DNA of 8,828 nucleotides. Source: Helicobacteraceae bacterium (GTDB lineage: Bacteria > Campylobacterota > Campylobacteria > Campylobacterales > Sulfurimonadaceae). Location of the stretch: positions 1 through 8,828 of the forward strand of contig WFMY01000054.1 of NCBI GenBank assembly GCA_015488855.1. Direction: 5' to 3'. Made by a program: the position numbers and the translations under genes. Of this stretch, positions 1-5,238 are shown in pieces (position 1 is the stretch's first letter; each line of letters begins with the position of its first letter). The notes below the pieces were generated by a model. It worked only from the letters and a program-made list of their open reading frames with translations, had not been told where the DNA came from and did not search any database.

Positions 1-1876
1 TATATTTGCATTGTAGTGCATCTTGAAGGTCGAGTGCTTCAAATGGATCATCTGTGTGACCAACAGGTATCTGAGATGAGTTTGTGTAGTAGATGTTATC
101 ACCTTGTCCCGCTTGTATGATGCTGTGTTTATATCGTTTTTTATCCTCCTTCGCAAATCTATATGTAGTCCCCTCAGCAGGCGTTGCTTCGAGGTTGTAA
201 AGGTTGCCCGTTTCCTCTTGAAACTCTATCATCCTTTCTCTCATGTGATTGAGAAGTTTTGTGGCAAATTCTATCCCTTTCTCATCACTGATGTCATAGG
301 CATCACTTGTAAAGTTTCTCACCATTTCATTGATTCCATTGACCCCAATAGTCGAAAAATGGTTGTTAAAATTGTGTAAATACCTTGCAGTGTATGGAAA
401 TAGACCTCTCTCATACATATCTTGGATAAAGACTCGTTTTTTCTCTAAAGTTGATTTAGCAAACTCCATAAGTTCATCAAAACGCATGAGAAGTGCATCA
501 TAATCTCCTTTATATAAAAAGCCGAGTCGTGCCATATTGATGGTGACTACTCCGATGCTCCCTGTCATCTCTGCACTTCCAAAGAGACCACCACCTCGTT
601 TGAGAAGTTCACGCAGGTCAAGTTGTAACCTACAACACATACTTCGGACATGCCCTGGTTTGTAGGCATCTTCATTTTCTACAAGTTTGCCAGATGCATC
701 GTGTTTGTACTGTGAGCCTATGAAATTTTGAAAATATGAAGAACCAATTTTGGCAGTATTCTCAAAAAGTAAGTCAGTATTTTCCCCATACCAGTCAAAA
801 TCTTCTGTGATGTTTACAGTTGGAATAGGGAAAGTAAAAGGTTGCCCAGTTAAATCCCCCTCAGTCATCACTTCATAATAAGCCTTATTGATGAGGTTCA
901 TCTCTTTTTGAAAATATTTGTAAGTCATAGACATTAAACCAATAGCACCTCTTTCATGTGCCTCGCTTTCAAGTGAACTATCTAGTATATCGCGAAAAAG
1001 ATGGGCTTGTTTTGCAGTTGGAATCTGGTCTTTTAAATCATCTGGGACTGTCCAATCAATAGTTACATTGGTAAAAGGAGATTGTCCCCATCGAGCAGGG
1101 ACATTGAGATTGTAGATAAAACTTCTGATAGCTTTTTTTACATCTTGATAGCTTAGCTTATCTTTAAATACATAGGGAGCTAAATAGGTATCAAAAGAGG
1201 AAAAAGCTTGAGCGCCAGCCCATTCACTTTGTAAGATGCCCAGAAAATTTGCCATCTGTCCAAGTGCCTCACGAAAGTGTCTTGGTGCATCGCTCTCAAC
1301 TCTCCCTCGCACACCATTAAAACCCTCATCAAGCAATACTCGTAAACTCCATCCAGCACAATATCCCGTTAAACAATCTAAGTCATGGATATGGTAGTCC
1401 CCATTTCTATGGGCATAGCCTTCCTCTTTTGAGTAAATCTTATCGAGCCAATAGTTTGCTACTACTTTTCCAGCAGTGTTGTTGATGAGCCCAGCATTAG
1501 AGTACCCTGTGTTTGAGTTAGCTTTGATGCGCCAGTCTGTTCCATTGATATACTCCTCTATGGTTTGTGTAGAGTTGATGAAGGTTGTATCTGTATCCAA
1601 CACATCATCACGCTGCATTTTATGGGTATGACGATATATCATAAATGAACGCATCACATCAAAATAACGGTTTTTGTAAAGCTCTTTTTCTATAAGGTCT
1701 TGTATATCTTCAACAGCGATAGCTCGTTTGCTTTTGAGTGCATCAAGTACATTGAAAAATATATCACTATTGTAGAGTGTATTTTCACTTTTAAAGGCTT
1801 TTTTGATGGCATCTTCTATCTTGTAAGATAAAAACTCTTTTTCTTTGCCATCTCTTTTTAAAATATTTTCTATCAT
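1..1876 (-). CDS. nrdD: Anaerobic (class III) ribonucleoside-triphosphate reductase, 3' end outside the window
   Basis: Makes deoxyribonucleotides from ribonucleoside triphosphates with an oxygen-sensitive glycyl radical; it is cytosolic and needs the activase NrdG, which is not in view. Reading on the minus strand from the ATG at 1876 (preceded by GGGAGAG at 1887-1881) gives about 625 codons that run off the window edge. Residues about 3-90 look like an ATP-cone regulatory domain (ILKRDGK near the start). Near residue 160 is HIHDLD, followed by YCAGW at about 173; near residue 412 is MCCRL. These fit the two conserved active-site cysteine regions of the family. Near residue 605 is YYTNSSQIPVG and the visible end reads LDLQDALQCKY, as in NrdD just before its C-terminal part. 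The zinc-binding cysteines and the glycyl radical loop should lie in the missing roughly 80 residues, so activity cannot be judged here. The gene diverges from the ribosomal cluster. The family call is secure. Confidence 0.93.
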   Translation of the reverse strand, partial: MIENILKRDGKEKEFLSYKIEDAIKKAFKSENTLYNSDIFFNVLDALKSKRAIAVEDIQDLIEKELYKNRYFDVMRSFMIYRHTHKMQRDDVLDTDTTFINSTQTIEEYINGTDWRIKANSNTGYSNAGLINNTAGKVVANYWLDKIYSKEEGYAHRNGDYHIHDLDCLTGYCAGWSLRVLLDEGFNGVRGRVESDAPRHFREALGQMANFLGILQSEWAGAQAFSSFDTYLAPYVFKDKLSYQDVKKAIRSFIYNLNVPARWGQSPFTNVTIDWTVPDDLKDQIPTAKQAHLFRDILDSSLESEAHERGAIGLMSMTYKYFQKEMNLINKAYYEVMTEGDLTGQPFTFPIPTVNITEDFDWYGENTDLLFENTAKIGSSYFQNFIGSQYKHDASGKLVENEDAYKPGHVRSMCCRLQLDLRELLKRGGGLFGSAEMTGSIGVVTINMARLGFLYKGDYDALLMRFDELMEFAKSTLEKKRVFIQDMYERGLFPYTARYLHNFNNHFSTIGVNGINEMVRNFTSDAYDISDEKGIEFATKLLNHMRERMIEFQEETGNLYNLEATPAEGTTYRFAKEDKKRYKHSIIQAGQGDNIYYTNSSQIPVGHTDDPFEALDLQDALQCKY

Positions 1877-1917
1877 TATGCTCTCCCAAATATTGAGAGA
1901 ATTTTAACCCTTTTCGT

Positions 1918-1945
1918 GTTATAAAATCATGATGAAAAATGTCAC
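1918..1945 (-). promoter_or_regulatory. Probable sigma70-type promoter for nrdD
   Basis: On the minus strand GTGACA (1945-1940) resembles a -35 box and TATAAC (1923-1918) a -10 box, 16 bases apart. Transcription would start near 1911, leaving a leader of about 35 bases. A second possible -10 (TAAAAT, 1906-1901) lies nearer the gene. Campylobacterota often do not need a -35 box, so either could be used. Confidence 0.45.
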
Positions 1946-1956
1946 ACGGATGTCAT
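1939..1956. repeat. Tandem 7-bp direct repeat with 11-bp period, possible regulator site
   Basis: ATGTCAC at 1939-1945 and ATGTCAT at 1950-1956 are separated by ACGG, so the units are 11 bp apart, one helical turn. This 7-4-7 layout is that of sites bound by OmpR/PhoB-type response regulators (the enterobacterial Pho box has CTGTCAT units). The downstream unit overlaps the proposed nrdD -35 box. Which regulator binds, if any, is unknown. Confidence 0.3.
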
Positions 1957-2004
1957 ATTGGAACAATGATGGGACTCTTAATAATTTTTTTACATTCATT
2001 TGGG

Positions 2005-2017
2005 TACAATACGCGTT
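2005..2017 (+). promoter_or_regulatory. Probable promoter of the rpmJ-rplQ cluster with GC-rich discriminator
   Basis: TACAAT at 2005-2010 is a good -10 box. It follows a T-rich stretch (1985-2000), which in Campylobacterota commonly takes the place of a -35 box. The next bases, ACGCGTT, are unusually GC-rich for this intergenic region. Start of transcription is expected near 2017, about 126 bases before rpmJ. Confidence 0.5.
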
Positions 2018-2052
2018 CGCTTTGCTGTTTCAACTAAAAATAAGAGTATTTC

Positions 2053-2105
2053 TATCTATATTACATATTATAGATAAAAGTATTGGTAAGTGAAATTTAC
2101 TTACC
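2053..2105 (+). promoter_or_regulatory. Ribosomal operon leader with two inverted repeats
   Basis: The proposed leader contains TATCTATA (2053-2060) facing TATAGATA (2069-2076) across an 8-base loop. Further on, GGTAAGT (2085-2091) faces ACTTACC (2099-2105) across GAAATTT. Both pairs are perfect (8 and 7 bp). The second lies 27 bases before the rpmJ Shine-Dalgarno site. They could form RNA hairpins used in feedback control by a ribosomal protein, or the second could be a DNA operator. No known leader motif was recognised. Confidence 0.4.
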
Positions 2106-2142
2106 TAAATTCAGCAAAGACAAAGATAAACAAGGACTTACG

Positions 2143-2256
2143 ATGAAAGTAAGAGCTTCAGTAAAGAAGATGTGTGACGACTGTATAGTTGTTAAGAGAA
2201 AAGGCATTGTAAGAGTAATCTGCAAAGTTAAAAAACATAAACAGAGACAAGGATAA
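2143..2256 (+). CDS. rpmJ: 50S ribosomal protein L36 (bL36)
   Basis: A 37-residue protein, full length for the family, starting MKVRASVKKMC. It binds 23S rRNA in the large ribosomal subunit. It is the zinc-ribbon form: Cys11, Cys14, Cys27 and His32 have the CxxC-x12-C-x4-H spacing that binds one zinc ion. AAGGA at 2132-2136 lies 6 bases before the ATG. The gene ends 2 bases before rpsM, and AAGGA at 2249-2253, inside its last codons, serves as the rpsM ribosome binding site, so the two are probably translationally linked. In E. coli rpmJ closes the spc operon; here it opens the alpha-type cluster behind its own probable promoter. Confidence 0.97.
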   Translation: MKVRASVKKMCDDCIVVKRKGIVRVICKVKKHKQRQG

Positions 2257-2258
2257 CC

Positions 2259-2621
2259 ATGGCTCGTATTTCTGGTGTAGATTTACCTAAGAAAAAACGC
2301 GTAGAGTATGGATTAACATATATCTATGGAGTTGGTTTACATGCATCTCGTCTAATCTTAGACGCGACAGGCATAGACTATAATAAGAGAGTTTTTGAAC
2401 TTTCTCAAGAAGAAGTAGCAGCTATCACTGCGGAAATCCGTGCCAACCATATGGTTGAAGGTGATTTGCGTAAAAAAGTAGCTATGGACATTAAAGCACT
2501 TATGGACATTGGTTCATATCGTGGTCTTCGTCACCGTCGTGGTCTTCCATGTCGTGGTCAAAAAACTAAGACAAATGCGCGTACTCGTAAGGGTAAACGC
2601 AAAACTGTCGGCGCAGCGTAA
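2259..2621 (+). CDS. rpsM: 30S ribosomal protein S13 (uS13)
   Basis: S13 sits in the head of the small subunit and contacts the large subunit through intersubunit bridges. The 120 residues match the family's usual length. The N-terminus (MARISGVDLPKKKRVEYGLTYI) and the helix-turn-helix region around residues 15-60 are typical. The basic C-terminal tail contains the signature GLRHRRGLPCRGQKT followed by NARTRKG (residues about 89-112). The start at 2259 follows AAGGA at 2249-2253 in the end of rpmJ, with a 2-base gap between genes. The order rpsM-rpsK-rpsD-rpoA-rplQ is the classic alpha operon. Confidence 0.98.
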   Translation: MARISGVDLPKKKRVEYGLTYIYGVGLHASRLILDATGIDYNKRVFELSQEEVAAITAEIRANHMVEGDLRKKVAMDIKALMDIGSYRGLRHRRGLPCRGQKTKTNARTRKGKRKTVGAA

Positions 2622-2632
2622 GGGATTAGATT

Positions 2633-3025
2633 ATGGCAAAAAGAAAAGCTGTTAGAAAAAAAGTTGTAAAGAAAAATATTGCTCGTGGTATCTGCCACAT
2701 TGCTGCATCATTTAACAATACACTTGTAACAATTACAGATGAGATGGGTAACATGATCGCTTGGAGTTCTGCTGGTTCTTTAGGATTTAAAGGTTCTAAA
2801 AAATCAACTCCGTTTGCTGCACAAGCTGCAACCGAAGATGCAATTGCAAAAGCACAAGTACATGGTATAAAAGAACTTGGTATTAAAGTTCAAGGTCCTG
2901 GTTCAGGTCGTGAAACTGCAGTGAAAGCTGTTGGTGCTATTGAAGGGATTCGTGTTACATTTATGAAAGATGTTACACCTTTACCACACAATGGTTGTCG
3001 TGCGCCTAAGCGCCGTAGAGTTTAA
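2633..3025 (+). CDS. rpsK: 30S ribosomal protein S11 (uS11)
   Basis: S11 is a small-subunit platform protein near the mRNA exit path. The 130 residues are normal length. Typical segments are ICHIAASFNNTLVTITDEMGN (residues about 20-40), the GSKKSTPFAAQ stretch, GPGSGRE near residue 90 and the C-terminus PHNGCRAPKRRRV. Asn120-Gly121 in that tail corresponds to the site that becomes isoaspartate in E. coli S11; whether it does so here is not shown by sequence. AGGGA at 2621-2625, overlapping the rpsM stop, is the ribosome binding site, 7 bases before the ATG. The gap to rpsM is 11 bases. Confidence 0.98.
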   Translation: MAKRKAVRKKVVKKNIARGICHIAASFNNTLVTITDEMGNMIAWSSAGSLGFKGSKKSTPFAAQAATEDAIAKAQVHGIKELGIKVQGPGSGRETAVKAVGAIEGIRVTFMKDVTPLPHNGCRAPKRRRV

Positions 3026-3036
3026 GGAGATTACTG

Positions 3037-3663
3037 ATGGCAAGATATAGAGGTCCAGTAGAGAAAATCGAAAGAAGATTCGGTGTAAGTCTTAACCTTA
3101 AAGGTGAGCGTCGTTTAGCAGGAAAATCTGCATTAGAAAAAAGACCTTATGGTCCTGGTCAGCATGGTCAGCGTCGTAAGAAAGTTTCTGAGTATGGTTT
3201 ACAACTCAATGAAAAGCAAAAAGCAAAGTTTATGTATGGTGTTTCTGAAAAACAATTCCATGCACTGTTTGTTGAAGCAAATCGTAGAGAAGGAAATACA
3301 GGGACAAACCTTGTTACTCTTATCGAGCAAAGACTTGACAATGTAGTTTATAGAATGGGATTTGCGTCTACTCGTAGATTTGCTCGTCAACTTGTAACTC
3401 ATGGTCATTTTTTAGTAGATGGTAAAAAACTAGATATCCCTTCTTACCGTGTTAAACCTGGTCAAAAAGTGGAAGTAAAAGAAAAATCAAAAACTAATGC
3501 ACAGATTGTTCGTGCTATGGAATTAACAGCGCAAACTGGTTTAGCTCCATGGGTTGACATTGATGCAGAGAAAGTTTTTGGTATATTTACTCGTCTACCA
3601 GAGCGTGATGAAGTAGTTATACCTGTTGAAGAGCGTTTAATCGTTGAACTTTACTCGAAATAA
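3037..3663 (+). CDS. rpsD: 30S ribosomal protein S4 (uS4)
   Basis: S4 is a primary 16S rRNA binder that starts small-subunit assembly. The 208 residues are full length. The N-terminal segment has MARYRGPVEKIERR and the RPYGPGQHGQRRKK stretch (residues about 36-49), without the Cys cluster of zinc-binding S4 proteins, so this is the zinc-free type. The S4 RNA-binding domain spans about residues 95-150, with LIEQRLDNVVYRMGFASTRR at its start and HGHFLVDGKK in the middle. AAGGAG at 3024-3029 gives a strong ribosome binding site. In E. coli S4 represses the alpha operon by binding its mRNA; whether it does so here is unknown, but the structured leader at 2053-2105 is a candidate place. Confidence 0.98.
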   Translation: MARYRGPVEKIERRFGVSLNLKGERRLAGKSALEKRPYGPGQHGQRRKKVSEYGLQLNEKQKAKFMYGVSEKQFHALFVEANRREGNTGTNLVTLIEQRLDNVVYRMGFASTRRFARQLVTHGHFLVDGKKLDIPSYRVKPGQKVEVKEKSKTNAQIVRAMELTAQTGLAPWVDIDAEKVFGIFTRLPERDEVVIPVEERLIVELYSK

Positions 3664-3682
3664 AAAATAAAAAGGCGTATGT

Positions 3683-4675
3683 ATGAAAAAAATTAAGACT
3701 ATACCACTTGCTCCACAACAGTTTGAGGTAGAGCAAATTAGTGAGAATGAAGCTAACATAATGGCATATCCATTTGAAACTGGATATGCGATATCTTTAG
3801 CGCATCCTCTTCGCCGTTTTTTATTAAGTTCTTCTGTTGGGTACGCTCCCATCGCAATCAAAATCGAGGGAGCTAAGCATGAGTTCGACTCTGTGCGTGG
3901 TATGCTTGAAGATATTTCAGACTTTATCCTTAACCTTAAAGAAATCCGCTTTAAGTTAATTGGTGAAGCCCAAGAGGTACAAATCGACTATAGCTTTGCA
4001 GGTCCTTGTGAAGTTAAAGGGTCTGATTTATCAAATGGTGAAGTAGAAGTTATGACTCCTAATGCTGTTCTTGCAACACTTAACGAAGATGCAACTCTTA
4101 ACTTCACTATCAAGATAGCTCAAGGTATAGGGTATGTTCCAAGTGAAGATACTCATGATGAGTTAGAAGATGGTTATATCGCGCTAGATGCATTCTTTAC
4201 CCCTGTTCGTAGTGCTACTTACAAGATAGAAAATGTATTGGTTGAAGATAACCCTAACTTTGAGAGAGTTGTGTTAAACATTAAAACTGATGGTCAAATT
4301 TCACCAGTGGATGCGTTTAGAAACTCTTTAGAGGTTATGTATGCGCAACTTGCCGTATTTAACTCTGAGATAAGTGTAAAAGCTCCAACTACGATAGAGC
4401 GAGTTGAAGAGTCTCCAGATTTGAAAAAACTTGTGACAAATATTGATTCTTTAGGACTCAGTGCCAGAAGTTTTAACTGTCTTGACCGTTCAGCTATCAC
4501 TCTTATCGGTGAAATCGTACTAATGAGCGTTAATGATCTTAAAAATGTTAAAAACCTTGGTAAAAAATCTTATGATGAGATTGTTGAAAAGGTTCAAGAG
4601 TTTGGTTACGAAGTTGGTGCAGATCTTGCAGATGATGTAGTTAACGCATTGAAAAAACAAATAGAAGCAAAATAA
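3683..4675 (+). CDS. rpoA: DNA-directed RNA polymerase subunit alpha
   Basis: The alpha subunit dimerises to start RNA polymerase assembly and contacts promoter DNA and activators. The 330 residues are full length. The N-terminal domain contains SLAHPLRRFLLSS (residues about 38-50), where E. coli has TLGNALRRILLSS; this variant is what I recall for Campylobacterota. The C-terminal domain (about residues 247-315) keeps the DNA-contact pattern ARSFNC (Arg262, Asn265, matching E. coli Arg265 and Asn268) and NLGKKSYDEI (matching the Lys298, Ser299, Glu302 region), so UP-element recognition should be intact. AAAGG at 3671-3675 precedes the start. An ATG at 3679 is out of frame and stops after five codons. 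Distance from rpsD is 19 bases. Confidence 0.98.
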   Translation: MKKIKTIPLAPQQFEVEQISENEANIMAYPFETGYAISLAHPLRRFLLSSSVGYAPIAIKIEGAKHEFDSVRGMLEDISDFILNLKEIRFKLIGEAQEVQIDYSFAGPCEVKGSDLSNGEVEVMTPNAVLATLNEDATLNFTIKIAQGIGYVPSEDTHDELEDGYIALDAFFTPVRSATYKIENVLVEDNPNFERVVLNIKTDGQISPVDAFRNSLEVMYAQLAVFNSEISVKAPTTIERVEESPDLKKLVTNIDSLGLSARSFNCLDRSAITLIGEIVLMSVNDLKNVKNLGKKSYDEIVEKVQEFGYEVGADLADDVVNALKKQIEAK

Positions 4676-4684
4676 GGAATAAAC

Positions 4685-5035
4685 ATGAGACATCGTCATG
4701 GATACCGAAAACTAGGTCGTACAAGTTCACACAGAGCTGCTTTACTTAAGAACCTTAGTATTTCGTTAATAGAACATGGTAAAATAGAAACTACTGCTAT
4801 CAAAGCTAAAGAGTTGCGTTCATACATAGAAAAACTTATCACAATCGCTGGTAAGAATGACTCTAACGCTCACAGAACAGTATTTGCGGCGCTTCAAAGT
4901 AAAGAAGCTACAAAAACTTTAGTAAATGATATTGCTCCTAAGTATGTTGATCGTGCTGGCGGATATACTAGAATTACTAGAACAAGAATCCGTCGTGGTG
5001 ATGCTACGACTATGGCATTTATTGAATTAGTATAA
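4685..5035 (+). CDS. rplQ: 50S ribosomal protein L17 (bL17)
   Basis: L17 is a large-subunit protein near the polypeptide exit tunnel. The 116 residues match the short bacterial form. The N-terminus MRHRHGYRKLGRTSSHRAAL is diagnostic, and the C-terminus contains GGYTRITRTRIRRGDA and ends MAFIELV, both typical. AAGGA at 4674-4678 overlaps the rpoA stop and lies 6 bases before the ATG; the intergenic gap is 9 bases. It is the last gene of the cluster; the structured, terminator-like element begins about 10 bases after its stop. Confidence 0.98.
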   Translation: MRHRHGYRKLGRTSSHRAALLKNLSISLIEHGKIETTAIKAKELRSYIEKLITIAGKNDSNAHRTVFAALQSKEATKTLVNDIAPKYVDRAGGYTRITRTRIRRGDATTMAFIELV

Positions 5036-5043
5036 ATACTAAT

Positions 5044-5156
5044 TGTGCTAACGGATAAGGAACTAAGTCCCTTATCTCTACGCTAACGCTGAGTTTCACC
5101 GCAAGGGTATGATACCTTCGGCAGGAAGCCCACGCACAGAAGCCGTGCTTTTTTTT
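5044..5156 (+). ncRNA. Structured GC-rich element after rplQ, possibly a relic of an IS200/IS605 end or omega RNA
   Basis: This stretch is about 51% GC by hand count (about 59% over 5081-5148), against clearly AT-rich flanks. It holds three hairpins. GATAAGG (5054-5060) pairs with CCTTATC (5070-5076). CCG-c-AAGG (5099-5106) pairs with CCTTCGG (5115-5121) with one bulged base. The third is the terminator at 5124-5156. GCTAACG occurs twice as a direct repeat (5047-5053, 5082-5088). The run GGCAGGAAGCCCACGCAC (5120-5137) resembles, from memory, the right ends and omega RNA scaffolds of IS200/IS605 elements carrying tnpB, but no transposase gene is present. It is transcribed at least as the 3' untranslated region of the ribosomal operon. 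It may instead be an unrelated small RNA. Identity is uncertain; the structure is directly visible. Confidence 0.4.
5124..5156 (+). terminator. Rho-independent terminator of the ribosomal cluster
   Basis: A hairpin is followed directly by eight T (5149-5156). Two pairings are possible. The simple one is GCAC (5134-5137) with GTGC (5145-5148). The longer one pairs AAG (5126-5128) plus CACG (5131-5134) with CGTG (5144-5147) plus CTT (5148-5150), with a CC bulge. Both place the T run at the base of the stem, as in intrinsic terminators. It lies about 90 bases after the rplQ stop. Confidence 0.7.
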
Positions 5157-5206
5157 ATTTTCAAATTTATTTTTGGAGATAAAAGAAAACCTATTTAACT
5201 TTTCCC

Positions 5207-5212
5207 TATACT
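5207..5212 (+). promoter_or_regulatory. Probable -10 box for the aldo/keto reductase-like gene
   Basis: TATACT at 5207-5212 follows a T-rich stretch (5193-5203) and lies 26 bases before the ATG at 5239, giving a leader of about 20 bases that includes AAGG at 5224-5227. It sits just beyond the terminator of the ribosomal cluster, so the downstream gene probably starts its own transcript here. Confidence 0.5.
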
Positions 5213-5238
5213 TTAATTTTAATAAGGCGAGACACATT

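Noticed and set aside
104..379. Plus-strand open frame of 91 codons
   Set aside because: It lies fully inside nrdD on the other strand, whose protein has clear family motifs.
3679..3681. Alternative ATG just before rpoA
   Set aside because: It is out of frame and reaches a stop after five codons; the ATG at 3683 gives the full family sequence.
5131..5144. Similarity of CACGCACAGAAGCC to the c-di-GMP-I riboswitch core
   Set aside because: The partner helices and tetraloop receptor are missing, and the element ends in a terminator before the next promoter, so it is not positioned as a riboswitch.
5133..5150. Resemblance of CGCACAGAAGCCGTGCTT to the conserved 3' part of RNase P RNA (CAGAANCCGGCTTA)
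   Set aside because: The other conserved RNase P blocks are absent and the element is far too short.
5044..5156. L17 downstream element (a known RNA motif after L17 genes)
   Set aside because: To my knowledge that motif is confined to Lactobacillales, and the sequence here shows no specific match I can name.
5173..5238. TTG start extending the aldo/keto reductase-like protein by 22 residues
   Set aside because: There is no ribosome binding site before it, the extra residues do not match the family, and the likely -10 box lies inside this stretch.
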